Source of the DNA: Orobanche coerulescens
Taxonomy: Eukaryota; Streptophyta; Magnoliopsida; Lamiales; Orobanchaceae
Assembly: GCA_033398695.1 (NCBI GenBank)
Contig: CM065801.1
Span: 51,470,358 to 51,534,357 of the forward strand
DNA: 64,000 bases
Direction: 5' to 3'
Part shown: positions 22,758 through 34,731 of the stretch, in pieces
Layout of the letters: each line of letters opens with the position of its first letter
Position numbering within the stretch: the stretch's first letter is position 1
Translations under genes and position numbers: made by a program
The notes under the pieces: model-generated
What the model was told of the DNA's origin: nothing
The model's input: the letters and a program-made list of their open reading frames with translations, nothing else
The model's database searches: none

Positions 22758-25324
22758 TTAGTTCGCTTTTCGCAAACTCCATTTGGTTTCCGCCCCGTTC
22801 ATCGAACCGTTCATATATTTGTTAAAATTATGACCATTGGTCGTCAGCGATTCGACTTTCGGTTCGGTCATCAAATGTTGTTTTCGGAAAGGTTTCGACG
22901 TGAACAACTTCCCGAAACACCCGATTTTTCCATGACTAATTGTCGGCTGGGCTTTCGGCTTACTCTCCTCCTTCACAAACGCACTCAAGACTGCAGCAGA
23001 TTTGTCCTCATGCTCGAGGAACGCCACTCGTTCTACATCCTTCTTAAGACTTGGACCATTTAACACAAAATCTGAATTTTCCCACCGACGATGTTTTCGG
23101 TGCTTTCCTCTTTCAACGGCATTTACACTTTCAATTTGTGACCTTTTATTAACACTTCCGGGACATGGAAACGATTTGAATACTTGAAAAGTAACTTGCC
23201 TGCCTTGGACCCTCGAGTTAACTCCCCTTTTTCCACGCCTATAAGGGTTCGGCCGCCGCTAAAAATGGTCGTCCCAAGATGATTGGAATATCTTCATCTT
23301 CCTCCATGTCGAGTACGATGAAATCGCGGCGAAAGATGAACTTATCAACTTTGACTAAAACGTCCTCAATCACTCCCCTTGGGTATTTGATGGATCGATC
23401 CGCCAATTGTAAGGAGACTGTTGTTGGCTTGGCTTCCCAATATCCACTTTTTGAAAATCGACAGAGGCATGAGGTTGATACTAGCACCAAGATCGCATAG
23501 TGCCTTATTAAAAGAAAGATTCCCCATGGTGCACGGTATGTTGAAGCTTCCCGGATCTTTCAATTTAGGTGGGAGCTTCTTTTGAAGAATTGCACTGCAC
23601 TCCTCTGTCAAGGCGACTGTTTCAAACTCCTAAAGCTTTCTTTTCTTCGATAATATCTCTTTCATGAACTTAACGTAACTCGGCATCTGTTACAAAGCGT
23701 CGGAGAACGGAATGTTTATGTGAAGCTTTTTAAACACATCAAGGAACTTAGAAAATTGTTTGTCCGCCCTTCTTTGCTGTAATCTCTGCGGAAACGGGAC
23801 GGGGGGCACACATGTCTTCGAGTTATCCAGCAACTTTATTGAAGGTTTCAAATCCTTCGACTCCTCTAGCTCTAAATCATTCTTTTCCTCAATTTCCTTC
23901 TTCTTTTCACACCGCTCGGGCTGATCCAGCACCTCTTTCCCACTTCTTAAGCTGATTGCGTTTAGACTCTCTCTAGGAATTGTCACTGTTGTAATCGGCA
24001 ATGCTCCTCCAGGAGCTGTCAACACATTAGCAATTTGGCCCAGCTGGACCTCTAAGTTCCGAATGGAAGCGGAATTATTTTGCAATGTTGCTTCAGTACG
24101 GGTCATAAATTGACTCGTATTTGCCGCCAATTTTGCAAGTGCTTCCTCGAGAGACACTTTGGGAGCGGGAGGGGGCTGCTGTTGATTCTGAGCGAACGGG
24201 GGCTGGTGTGAGTTCTGTCCGTTTCTCCACGAAAAGTTGGGATGATTGCGCCACCCCGGATTATAAGTGTTGGAGTACGGGTTATTCTGCCGATTCCCAT
24301 TTCCCACGAATTGAGCCTGCTCCATCTGATGTTGCTCGAACGGGTTTCCAACTTGACATTCCGCGCTCGGGTGTGATCCGTTACACCAATTGCATGTCTC
24401 TATGGTAACGGGGACTGGTGCGTGCGAAAATGCCTGGAGCTGTTGGGTCAAAGCGGCGACTTGAGCTGACAAGGTGGAAATCGGATCATTACTTGAAACT
24501 TCCATAACTCTCTTCGGTGTCAATCTTTCCGATGGCCATTGCTATGCGTTTGCGGCCATAGCTTCCAAAAGCGAGTGTGCCTCGGCCATACTCTTTCCCA
24601 TCAAGGCCCCACCAGAGGCCGCATCCACGAGAGTGCGTGTAGAAGCACTCAAACCAAGATAGAACGTCTGAATCTGAAGCCAATCAGGAAGGCCGTGATG
24701 AGGGCATCTTCGTAACAAATCTTTATACCGCTCCCACGCCTCGTGGAGCGATTCCATATCGTACTGACCAAAGGTGGTTATTTCGTTTCTCAACCTCGCC
24801 GTCTTAGCAGGTGGGAAGAATTTGGCAAGGAAGGCTTGCGCTAACCCCTCCCATGTTGTAATCGACCCCGGCGGTAAGGAATTTAACCAAAATTTTGCTT
24901 TATCCCTCAAAGAGAAAGGGAAAAGCCTCAATCGGATGGCATCGTCGGTGACGCCATTGGTCTTGAACGTGTCACATATCTCAAGGAAAGAAGCAATATG
25001 GACATTCGGGTCGTCATTCGGCAGTCCACAGAATTGGCTCGCCTGCACCATCTGAATAGTAGCGGGCTTGATCTCAAAATTATTGGCTTGGATAGTGGGA
25101 CGCCGAATTTCCAAAAAATTAGCATTGATCTGCGGCATGGCATAATCTCGAAGAGCTAGTTCCGGTTGAACTTGCCGCACTTGGTTATCTCCTCCTTGGA
25201 CTTCAATAGTCTCGGCCATGTTGACCGTCGTTTGCAACTCTCTTTTCTCCTTTTTGTTCCTTCTTAGAGTGCGCTCGAGCTCGGTATCCAAAGGTAGTAG
25301 GCCTTCGTTACCGAGTTTTCTCAT
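22758..25324 (-). pseudogene. gag-pro: B gag-protease of Athila type, pol enzymes missing
   Basis: Starts MRKLGNEGLLPLDTELE at 25324 (a second possible start, MAETIEVQGGDN, is further in). The gag core includes RDYAMPQINANF, MVQASQFCGL, FWLNSLPPGSITTW and MESLHEAWERYKDLL; a cysteine motif CNWCNGSHPSAEC follows. Protease shows [15 protein letters not shown] and DEDIPIILGRPFL. The frame then passes to a tail ending ETKWSLRKAN at 22758. In autonomous Athila elements RT, RNase H and integrase would lie between protease and this tail; here they are absent. One stop at 24539-24541 (Tyr to TAG), one at about 23691 (Glu to TAA), and a frameshift near 23460 break it. C shares the same reduced plan. 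Confidence 0.88.
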
Positions 25325-25444
25325 GCACTACACGAAAGGTCCTGAAAGGAGAAAACAAATAAACGAAATTAAATACACAAAAATAAAAAATAAAACGTTC
25401 AAATTAAGACTAGAAATACTTAAATCGATATTAGAAAATTTCAA

Positions 25445-25462
25445 TCCCCGGCAACGGCGCCA
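25445..25462 (-). other. B primer-binding site, tRNA-Asp type
   Basis: The plus strand reads TCCCCGGCAACGGCGCCA, the 3' end of plant tRNA-Asp; on the element's own strand it is the complementary primer site, six bases after the 5' LTR. Typical of Athila elements. Confidence 0.9.
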
Positions 25463-25468
25463 AAAACT

Positions 25469-26786
25469 TGTAGCGATATTTCTTACACGCAAGTGCACGT
25501 CATCGTTTACAAGTAATAAAGTGATAAGTAGAGTATCGTTCCCACGAGGACTGAATCTCTAACTACCGATTTTTGTGTATTCCAATTTTATTTGAACAAT
25601 CGAATTTGGGTTTTGCGATTAATAACTAAAAGAATTACTAAAAGACTAAGCAGTAGAAAACGATAGCTTGAATAAAAGAAATCAAATGATGAATAAGTCT
25701 AGGGTTCTGAATCCGCCTTAGTTTATCCGAATTTACTCTCGATTATCCGTGATAAATAATTTTCCCAATTTATTGAAGGCGGAGATTGCTAATATATTAT
25801 ACCGCCTCTCCCGAGGTCAATAGATTTATCTAAAGGCGAATAACGCACTCTATCCCTAGGTGAATTAATTCGTCAATAGGCGAAAAGCATAAAATCTCCC
25901 AAAGGCCACGTAGTTCCTATGAGTATATTCCTATCTCACAGAATAAAACGGTCCTCACCAATATTTCCTCACCAAATCTCCTCTCCCGATTCGAAGTGAA
26001 TGATTAAATCAATACAACTATTGGCCAGATAATTGCAAGCATTAAACACAATTGGGACAACTCAATAAAAAGGTAATAATTGGATAATCTCAAGAAATTC
26101 ACAAAACATAGGTTTCATCAAAACCCTAGATTAGGGCTTTAGCGACATACTAAAAATTGAAAATACGAATAGATAAATGAAAGCATAAAAATCAAACGCA
26201 GATGAAGCTCGGATTCCTCCGTCCTCGCCTTCCGCCTCCGCCTTGAAGTCTTCTGCTTCCCTCTTCTTCTGCCGTCTCCAAGCTTAAGCTCCAAAAGATT
26301 CAAAAATCCAAAGATGATTTAATTAGGGTCTTAAAACCTATTTATAGCTCAGCACATCTCCAAATCGCGTCCATATCAGTCGGTCGAAAACTGACTTCGA
26401 AACGGCCCAAAATCCGCGCGGACATACAAAAACCGCCAAGTGTGCCGCGGCGCACTAAACCTGTGCCGCGGCACAGGGCCTTCAGCTGGATGCCTGGGCG
26501 TCCTCAATTTCTTCTGTGCCGCGGCTCACTTAGACTGTGCCGCGGCACAGAGTACAGTTTACTCTGCCTTTGGCTGGATGTCTTCCTGTGCCGCGGCCCT
26601 GCTTCCTTGTGCCGCGGCTCAGAGTCCAGATTTGCCGTTTTCGCCCGTTTTGCCTCGTTTTAGCTTCCGAACTTCAATTTCCTGTCAATCATACAAAATT
26701 AAGGCATTAAAGGCTCATTTAGACAATTTCACTCTCCAAAATACTACAAAATAATGATAAATAAGTGTATAAAATTACGCCTAACA
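25469..26786 (-). repeat. B 5' LTR (right copy, 1318 bp)
   Basis: Near-identical to 17646-18961. It has palindrome pairs at 26440-26620 (cores including 26591 and 26612, 21 bp apart) and a minus-strand TATAAATA at 26339-26346. Differences from the left copy cluster at 26097-26250 and are mostly one- or two-base losses in which CAG or CTG becomes CG. Confidence 0.92.
26440..26620. repeat. B right LTR palindromes, three pairs of GTGCCGCGGCAC
   Basis: Same three-pair layout as the left LTR, better preserved in the third pair. Lies upstream, on the minus strand, of the LTR TATA box. Confidence 0.88.
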
Positions 26787-27328
26787 ACGAGCCAGATCTT
26801 GTGTTGGAAACTAGGAGAAATGTCGAGTTGATTCGAGAGAGAATGTTGGCGGCTCAGAGTCGACAAAAGTCCTATGCGGATGTTAGGCGCCGACCCTTGG
26901 AGTTTGAGGTAGGGGATCACGTCTTGTTAAGAGTGTCTCCGTCGAAGGGAGATTTCCATTTTGGAAAAAAGGGAAAGCTTGGTCCAAGGTATATTGGGCC
27001 TTTCGAGATATTGGAGAGAGTTGGAGAGTTGGCTTACCATTTGGCATTATCCCCGTCGTTGAGCCATGTGTATTGTGTATTTCACGTTTCTCTGACAAAG
27101 TATGTTCCAGACCCGACTCACGTTATCGATTTTGGGGATGTGGAAATCGAGAAGGATGTTACGTTTGAGGAGAGGCCAGTGAGGATTTTGGAACGTCGGG
27201 ATAAACAGTTAAGGCACAAAACCATTCATTTGGTTAAGGTGCAATGGTCGAGACATGGAGTGGAGGAAGCGACATGGGAATTAGGGGAGGATGTGCGTGC
27301 GAGATACCCCGAGCTTTTTGATTCTTAA
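26787..27328 (+). pseudogene. pol: A pol, last piece: integrase C-terminal region and chromodomain-like tail
   Basis: Open from the ACGAG duplication to TAA 27326-27328. Contains [50 protein letters not shown] (kin: [12 protein letters not shown], so a small loss here) and the tail [16 protein letters not shown]...RYPELF. The tail is the reduced chromodomain typical of Tekay/Del elements, thought to bias integration towards particular chromatin. Confidence 0.9.
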
Positions 27329-27363
27329 GTTTCGGGACGAAACTTCTTTTTAGAGGGGGAGAA
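27327..27363 (+). other. A post-pol hairpin and polypurine tract
   Basis: AAGTTTCGGGACGAAACTT (27327-27345) forms an 8-bp stem with a GGA loop and overlaps the stop codon. TAGAGGGGGAGAA (27351-27363) is the polypurine primer abutting the 3' LTR. Same layout in E (41589-41625) and D (48274-48310). Confidence 0.88.
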
Positions 27364-27796
27364 TGTAATATCTGTATTTTCTATTTTTAGCAGTTTCTAT
27401 TTTTGGGCGCATGTCTATTTTAACGAGTCGCTTGTAACTATTTCGACGTTTGAATCTATTTTGTTCTTGGTATTTTTCCATTTGGACGAGTTTCGGAGGT
27501 GTTTCTACGTAATATGCTTTATGTTATGATCTTGTCACATGTACGTTCGATTCTCGTAAAACTCATTCGATTGTGTTGTTTCTTTGTTCCCAGAGTCTGT
27601 ATGGTTGAGTTATTCGCGTTGTGAGTTTCAGTTTAATGATCCAACTTCGTATCGTGATTTTCGAATGTTTGGTCCATTTTATAATTTCCTAAAGTTTGAA
27701 GGAGATTTACTTCCGTCGTCGAATTCCGAACCTTCAGGTAGTCGGAATTGTGTTTCCTTTTAGCACTTATATTCATCGTCGGGAATACTTCGCAAC
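27364..27796 (+). repeat. A 3' LTR, segment 1
   Basis: TGTAATATCTG onward, matching the start of the A 5' LTR to its position of about 1100. Interrupted by the hAT transposon. The last eight bases, TTCGCAAC, are the left hAT target duplication. Confidence 0.92.
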
Positions 27797-27975
27797 TAGG
27801 GGTGGCCCATGAACTGAACATTCGCGAACTGTTCGTGAAAAAGCTCGGTCAACGGTCAGTTCGAGTTTGGTTTGACCGAACCGAACATGTTCGCGAACAT
27901 GTTCGAGTATTTTCAAACCGAACATCGAACATTTTATATTTTGATCGGGTGTTCGCGAACTGTCCATGAACATTA
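27797..27975. repeat. hAT left terminal and subterminal repeats
   Basis: TIR followed by densely repeated GTTCG/CGAAC motifs, including GTTCGCGAAC-type palindromes (about 27815 and 27890). Clusters like this are usual transposase-binding regions in hAT elements. Confidence 0.8.
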
Positions 27976-28477
27976 ATATATATTATATATTAGATATATT
28001 ATATATATATTATATACATATAATATGGGTGTAATAAGTAATAACTATTAATTAAACCTTAAACCTAACCTAACCTTCAACCTAGGACGCAACCGGCCAC
28101 AATATACTCATTTTCTGCACTCCACTGAACAGTTCGACCTCTATCTCCATCTCGACGCCCAGAGATGCATCACGCAACTATCATCAACTCCACTCCATTC
28201 CATCTTCGTCGACGCTTAGAGATGCATCTATCAGCGGCTCCAATCCACTCCATCTCCATCGATCAACTGCAGAAGTCCAGCCCTAATCCATCACGCGACT
28301 TCTTCTCCGTACATATCCGCCGCGACTTCTTCTGTGTACATCTCCGCTGTGAATCCATTGTTGCCGTAAGTAGCTGCAATTTGTTACTATCTATTTTTAT
28401 GCAAATAAAGTAGCTGCAATTTGTTTGTAAATTCATTTATTTCTTTAACCATTTGATAAATTTTATAAGGTGTCAAA

Positions 28478-30836
28478 ATGGCTTCGTATACCTCTGCTAA
28501 AGATGTTGATTCGCAAGTCCACATTTTAGGAGAAAACAGAACTAGTATGGAAATTGATGATTATGCTAATGATATATTAGAACTGGGATCACTTGGAAAT
28601 GAAACAATAGGTGGTGATGACGAGGTTATAGAAGACATGAAAGATGATGCCCAAAATGAGCAAACTGGTGAGAATGCAGCTGGAGGTGAGAATGCAGTTG
28701 GAGGTGAGAATGCTGGTGGAGATGGTCTTGATGCACTTAGACCAAAAGGATGAAAAAAATCTAAGGTGTGGAAATATTTTACGGAGACTGAGGTCGTTGA
28801 AGGTTTTGTAAAAGTGATAAATTGGAGTGTAGCCATTGCGGCCAAAAACTAAAATGTTATGCTAGTTGATGCACGAAATCTATGAACCGACACTTGGAGA
28901 AATGCCCAAGCCTTAAAAAAAATGAGAAGGCTAAAACAAATCAAATGAAGCTTAGTTTTCCATAGGGTACTTCTACTACGCCGGGGCACTCTTATCTTCA
29001 CTCAGGGAAGTTTGATATGGCGGCCATGAAAGAAAGTGCAGCTGAGTGGGTGGTTATGCATGAGCACCCATTTATGATTGTTCAGGAGGAAGGCTTCAAT
29101 ATAATGATGAAAAGAGGGATGCCTGAGTGGACAAATATAAGTAAGAAAACCATTAAAAATGACTGTTTTGTTGTGTATAAAAGAGAAAAGGAGAAGCTGA
29201 AAAAAGTGTTTCATAAAGTTTCGAAAATCAGCTTGACTACTGACTTGTGGAAGTCAAAAAATTAGAAAATTGAGTATATAATGCTAATGGGGCATTGGAT
29301 TGACAGCAATTGGAGATTACACAAGAGAGTATTGAACTTTGTTCACATACCTCCCCCTCGACCAGGCCATGCCATTGCTGATGAAATATTTAAATGCTGA
29401 AGGGGTTGGGGCTTGGAGAACAAAGTTTACACTATCTTTGTTGATAACGCAAGAAACAACGACACATGCATAAAGCACTTGAAGGATACTTTTTCCAGAA
29501 CCAAGTCCTTACTTCTTAAAGGTAAGTTGTTTGTTGCTATTAATATATTGATTTTGCACTTCAATTCTTAATTCTATAGAAATAATTGGTCACTGGATTG
29601 TTCTGAATTTCTGTACTTTCTATACAACACTGTATTATGGCCCTTTCTTACCTTTTTCTTTCTTCATTCTTGAAGGTAAGATATTTCATGTGAGTTGTTG
29701 TGCTCATATTATGAATTTTTTGGTTCAAGATGTTCTTGGTATGATTAAGGATATAGTTGATACTATTAGGGCTGCAGTGGATTTCATCAATAAAAATAAT
29801 GCTAGGCGTTTGGAATTTGCTAGAGCAGTTGAGCGAGCTTGTTTGCCAGAAAGGGTGCTTTTGTATGATTGCAAGACTAGATGGAACTCCACTTTAGAGA
29901 TGTTAGTGTGTGCTTTAAAGTTCAAAGATTGCTTCACTATTTATTCGAAAAGAGAGGTTACATTTACTTTATGCCCAAGTGATGAAGATTGGTAAAAGGT
30001 AGAGAAGGTATGTACTGTTTTACAAGAATTTTGGGAATCTACTCATGTGATTTCTGGTAGTGAATATCCAACTTTGAATTTGTATCTTGTGGAGGTTTGT
30101 AAGATTATGGAGCTTCTAAATGGCAAGGCTATGGATGAAGATACATTTATTCGGGATATGGTTGAAAAGATGAAGCTAAAATTTGATAAGTATTGGGGTG
30201 AGCGTAACTTGCTGATGTCCATTGCTGCAATTTTAGATTCTCGTCTTAAAATGTTGGTAATTGAACATTGCTTTCCGAGAATTTATGCGCCGCATGAAGT
30301 TGAGAAAAATATAAGGATTGTTCGAGATGCATTGTATGATCTATATGCTGAATATGAGAAGATGTATTCTAAAAAATCTGGTCCATCATCTTCGACATCT
30401 AGTTCTCAAATAGTGGGCTGCAATTCAAATGCACAAAATAGAAATATCAATTCCTCAGTATCTCGTTCTACGGGTATGAGTGCAATCCTAAGTCATTTAT
30501 CTTCTGTTGAGTGTGGTAAACCACAAAAAATGAGCTAGATGCTTACTTTGAAGATGGCCGACTCACCCAAGAGAATGCAGTTGGGATTGATATTGCAACT
30601 TTGGATGCATTGAAGTTGTGGAAGGAAGCTACAAAGTATAAAATTCTTTCAAGAATGGGTGCTGATATTTTAGCCATCCCAATTAGCACTGTGGCTTCAG
30701 AAGCAACTTTTAGTGCCGGAACAAGAGTCATGGATACCACCGTGCTTCTTTGGCGCCAAAGACCGTTGAAATGTTGATGTGTGCGGGAGATTGGTGTCGT
30801 AAGCTTCATGGGGTGAAGAAGAAGGATAAGGTTTAA
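28478..30836 (+). pseudogene. hAT transposase, broken
   Basis: Start MASYTSAKDVDSQVH at 28478. An acidic N terminus with GGENA repeats ends at a TGA (28751). A BED-type zinc finger follows: VWKYFTE, CSHCGQ (about 28830) and RHLEKCP (about 28886), with a shift between them. Then ISLTTDLWKS (first DDE block, about 29231), IFVDNARNNDT (second, about 29440), a probable intron from about 29521 to 29674, FHVSCCAHIMN, RVLLYDCKTRWNSTLEML, and the C-terminal hAT dimerisation block ILSRMGADILAIPISTVASEATFS (split by me from about 30646), ending at TAA 30834. Stops at 28751, 28980, 29262, 29397, 29992 and 30536 and a shift near 30530 disable it. Confidence 0.87.
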
Positions 30837-31689
30837 ATGTGAACTTTCTATTTGATTTAATGAGTTTTAACCTGTGTTCATGTTTGTTTTAACCTGTTTT
30901 TCTTGTTTTTCTTTTTGTTTTCCGCAATTTACAGAAAGCACAAAATCCATTGGAGGTCGCATTACCTAACCTTTAAGTCTTATGTTCTATCATACATAAT
31001 ATTTGGGTTTATGTTTTCAGGTGCGTTTTCTTAATTGATCTTCTAGTGTTGTTTTAGGGTGTTATTTGTTCGTCTCTTAGGAAAATATACCTTGTAATGT
31101 GATTGGATTGGAATATTTTATTCATGAAATGTGGACACTAGATTTAGCAAGAAATAGTAATCAGAACTGGTATGGAAATTTATACTAATGTGATTGGATT
31201 GGAATATTTACAAAATATACTAATATTGTTCCAAACTGAAAAAGTAATCAGAGTTAGCAGGAAGCTGCACACTAGATTTTTTTTTAATTCAATAGAATTA
31301 TATTAATTAAAAACCCAAAAATCTTAGACTGTTTTGGCATCTTTCAGTGGCTAGTTATTTAAATATATTGTCAAAGCCCCCTAATGAACCGTTCATGTAG
31401 TACTTTTGTGTCTGCTTGTGATCTTGATTTTTTTTCTTTCATGGAATTACAGGTGCTTGTCTACTGAAGAACATTGGAGACTTGGAGTATTGCCCAATGT
31501 TGTTGATTTGTTTAATAAATTTATGTGTGTATTTCGCTTTGGGTACTAATTTCATGATGAAATTTTGGTGTTTTGGGCTTTTGTCGGTTGTGTATGAATT
31601 AGAATATTTATATATTTCATTTTGGCTACATAAAAATTTGTGATACAAGATTTTAATTTATTTTTAAAAAATTTGTAATTTACACATTT

Positions 31690-31892
31690 TTTTCGAACAT
31701 AAACGAACAAAGCTTACGAACAGAACAATCGAACACAAACGAACCGAACACGAACAATAAACAATATGTTGAACCGAACTCGAACACTAATTTGTAATGC
31801 TCGTCGAACACGAACCGAACACTACACGAACCGAATGAACGAACGGTCAGTAACACCAAAAGCTCAGTTCGTTCGGTTCGTGTCCACCTCTA
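31690..31892. repeat. hAT right subterminal and terminal repeats
   Basis: More than ten CGAAC/GAACG motifs, then the terminal repeat ending GTCCACCTCTA. Mirrors the left end. Confidence 0.8.
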
Positions 31893-31989
31893 TTCGTAAC
31901 CATATATTCGGATTGTTAGCAGGTTTGGGTTTTGGTGTCATTCGGGGTGGTTCAGACAGCAGCCTTTCCAAACTGCTGTCCAGCAGGGT

Positions 31990-32095
31990 GTTACGGCCAT
32001 AACATCCCAGTGGTTACGGCCGTAATAGGCCTATTGTTACGACCGTAATAGGCCTATTGTTACGGCCGTAATATGCTTGTCGTTACGGCCGTAGC
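31990..32095. repeat. A 3' LTR palindrome array, five units at exactly 23 bp
   Basis: Units start at 31991, 32014, 32037, 32060 and 32083. One unit more than the 5' LTR, so the array changed length by a whole 23-bp period after, or during, insertion of A. Confidence 0.9.
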
Positions 32096-33153
32096 GTCCC
32101 GCTATTCTTAAAACAGCGGGCAGAGGACATCAATCCTCACTTGTTCCTTTTCATATTTTTTCGACGGGCGACGCGAGAGTTCTTTCCAGGGGTGATTTTT
32201 ACCACTTTCAATTCGTGTGTTCATCATCTTCCATCACCGTGATATCGTGGTAGCATATTATCATCAACGAAATCATCCTACTCCGTCCGAATTCAAGGTA
32301 TTTTGGCTTAGAACCCTAACTTTGTCAATTTTGTGGGGTTTTTTGGGTTTTGCCTAATTAAACTCGAATTGCTTTTTTATGTTGTGATAATTCTTATTGA
32401 TTATTGTTATCAAGTGATTCCCAATCCATTTCCATTGGTTTTTCATCCGTGAGTTGTCGATTCGGGGAGGTTTTATGAAAACCCTCGCCCGTATTGATCG
32501 TACGTATATTGTTATGGTTGGTAACCGGGGTTGTGGGCGTATTCTGTTCGGTTAATAATGTCATTTAGGACTGATTTGTGTTAACCTTTCGTTTAGGATA
32601 GGTCGTGGTCACTCCTGGTCATTCCTAGCCCGTCGTTTATTTTCCGTCTCGTCGAAGATGTCTCAAAGGCAAGTACTTTACATTTGTATGCACATTCTAG
32701 TATTTGATTTATGGCTTTCCGTGTATGTTGTGGTTATGAATGCGTATGTTCACCCAGGGATGGTCTGATGGGGCCTCTGGGGATACGTAGTGACATGTGT
32801 ATGCATATCATGAACTGGGGTTAACCACCCAGGGATGCTCCGATGGGGCCTCTGCGGGGTGCGGTGGCCGTGAGTCTCGTACCAACAGTAACCTTTGAAA
32901 TTTTTTGTTGGAGAACTATGTTTTGTGCATGTGCACCGTAATACTCCGGAATATAAATATTTTCTAAAATGATTTTTGGCGCATAATTCATCTGATTAGA
33001 ATGGTAGTTCAAATAGATTGTACTTGCACTAGCTGTTGTCGCTGACCCCTTAAATGGGGGAAATATTTTTGTATTTCAGGTACAAGTCATGGAGGCGATT
33101 GGGCATGCGGACAGTACGAAGATGATGGGTAAGGGTGATTCTGTTCAATGGTC

Positions 33154-33158
33154 GTTTG
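33154..33158. repeat. Target-site duplication GTTTG of element D (second copy 59826-59830)
   Basis: GTTTG precedes TGTAATATCCGG and follows TGTTATA (worn TGTTACA). The A LTR reads continuously across it (GGCCGTTTGCTTG in the 5' LTR). Confidence 0.9.
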
Positions 33159-34489
33159 TGTAATATCCGGATTTATTATTGAGTATTTCATTTGTGTTTG
33201 AGCCATGTATTATTCGGAATTGTGATATCGATAATTGGAGTATGATATTTCTCACATTTGCATCTTTGTACATGAGTATAGCATCATACAAATTTTCTCA
33301 TGCAAACTCGTGATAACGCGCGATAAGAATGTAGCTTAACGTGCGTTATCGGCTAAAACTAGCGCACGCTACGAATGAAGAATTGCGTGCGTTAGACAGT
33401 CAATTATTGAGGTAGGGCACATGCGCCAGCCGGACATGGGTCCGGATAAGATTCCCGCGGGCGAACCTGGACAGATTTGTAGTCAACGCTTGTTAGCGTG
33501 CGCTAAGGATACTGTGATAGCGTGCGCTAAATAACATACGAACATAAATGTTATAAAGGGACAGCACCCCATTTACTTGGTTTACATTCTCTTCACTTGT
33601 CCTTCATTCTTGAGAGACCAGAGAGCCTCATATCTTCCTTAAACACACATAGACCACCTCTACTTGATCATTGGAGATTGGATGTCACTTGTGATTGATC
33701 GTTGAAGTGGAGAAGCACCTTGGATTGACATTCAAACAACCGGAGTTGGATTCTACCTTTTTGACTCGGTGTTTTCTTCATCTTAAGGTATGTTAATTCT
33801 ATCTAGCCTTAGATTCGTGTTCTTGAGAATACGATGATCATGCTACCAAGATATTATCCACCATGCGTTGATCCGTCGGGAATCATCATGGGAATCTATA
33901 GCTGTGTGCGCTGGATCGTTGGACAGGTAGTTCCACCATGCGTTGGTCCGACAGGATCATCATGGGAATCTATAGCTGTGTGCGCTGGATAGTTGGAATA
34001 CCATCAGTATGTTGAGACTATTATGATGTGATATGTCTTGTTATTTCTCGTTGGAGAAATTTGTTATGATGATTGTTGATTACATCACTGTTGTATGATT
34101 ATTGTACTTGTACTAGCATCGTTGTGCTAACCCCTTCGGGGGTGAAAATTTGTTTATGTTCAGGATCTAGGAGAGCGGGGAAACAACCACTGGAGCTGCA
34201 TGACGACGAGGGTGCAGAATGATGTTCTGGTCGGGTTTATTGTCTGTTGTTGGTTATTTTAATAAGTACTCGAGTACGTCGTAATTTGTGATGTTTGGAT
34301 CTCAGTGATGTATTAATAATCTTCATTTGGATATTTGTATTCTCGGTATTGAACCAGAACTATCGTATTTTTTTCAGTGATTTCATAATTTAGTATCTAT
34401 TATTGTCTTTTCATTTATTCAGCCTTGTAAATTCTTATGTAAAGGATTTACGGCACTATAATATTCCTGAATATATCGGGGGAGTTACA
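33159..34489 (+). repeat. D 5' LTR (1331 bp), with a 1-kb internal deletion
   Basis: TGTAATATCCGGATTTATT to GGAGTTACA. Lacks the stretch corresponding to about 49013-50025 of the 3' LTR, including the second palindrome block and the GC donor. Has the first palindrome array, TATAAAG (33552-33558), duplicated CACCATGCGTTG modules (33860-33990), an acceptor TTCAG (about 34163) and the 12-bp palindrome core (34266-34277). Confidence 0.9.
33314..33558 (+). promoter_or_regulatory. D 5' LTR promoter: palindrome array plus TATA box
   Basis: AACGCGCGAT/AGCGCACGCT-type units start at 33315, 33338, 33361 and 33384 (exactly 23 bp apart), then 33495 and 33519 (24 bp). TATAAAGG at 33552-33559 follows 33 bp after the last unit start. 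Confidence 0.85.
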
Positions 34490-34731
34490 GAATATGGTAT
34501 CAGAGCTGAGATTATGGATATCTTGGCCGTTGGGTTAAAATAGGGGTCATATATGTCTTTTGAGGTAACCAGCCGCGAATAACATCACTGTACTGCCTAC
34601 GTCTTCATGCGAGCGGTGGTTGTAAGTTCCTAAACTCTATCTCGTTCTTTACATGTTGTACCTCTTTATACTCGAACATTAGAACGATATTGTTTCCGGT
34701 ATATTGAGTATTTATGCTTACAGTATGTTGA
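34490..34731 (+). other. D primer site, short leader and gag start codon
   Basis: TGGTATCAGAGC at 34495-34506 is a perfect Met-type primer site. The leader runs to ATG 34725-34727, which in phase with 43639 onward would open gag (MLIGGRGRGRG). E inserted immediately after this ATG; its target duplication GTTGA (34727-34731 and 43635-43639) overlaps the start codon. Confidence 0.82.

Larger units (their letters stand above)
17646..26786 (-). mobile_element. Element B: Athila-like non-autonomous gypsy element (9141 bp), reverse orientation
   Basis: LTRs 17646-18961 (3') and 25469-26786 (5') enclose, read on the minus strand, a tRNA-Asp primer site, gag-protease, a palindrome-rich internal promoter region and a second ORF. 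There is no RT, RNase H or integrase anywhere in the 6.5-kb interior. Sister of element C, with the same gene content and the same deletion. The LTRs are nearly identical, so insertion is recent relative to A. Confidence 0.92.
27797..31892 (+). mobile_element. hAT-superfamily DNA transposon (4096 bp)
   Basis: Ends TAGGGGTGGCCC... and, reversed, TAGAGGTGGACAC..., imperfect terminal inverted repeats of the Ac-like type. Flanked by 8-bp duplications TTCGCAAC (27789-27796) and TTCGTAAC (31893-31900), one transition apart; the 5' LTR of A has TTCGTAAC once at the equivalent site. Encodes a broken hAT transposase. Long AT-rich 3' region without genes (30837-31690). Confidence 0.93.
31893..33158 (+). 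repeat. A 3' LTR, segment 2
   Basis: Continues the A LTR after the hAT. Carries the five-unit palindrome array (31990-32095), the intact GC donor AG|GCAAGT at 32669, duplicated modules (about 32750 and 32825) and the intact TTTCAG acceptor (33079). Ends at GTTTG, where element D entered. Confidence 0.92.

Noticed and set aside
25445..25462. Possible tRNA-Asp gene fragment
   Set aside because: Only the 18 bases of the primer site are present, exactly next to an LTR. No tRNA body. The same applies to 51473-51490.
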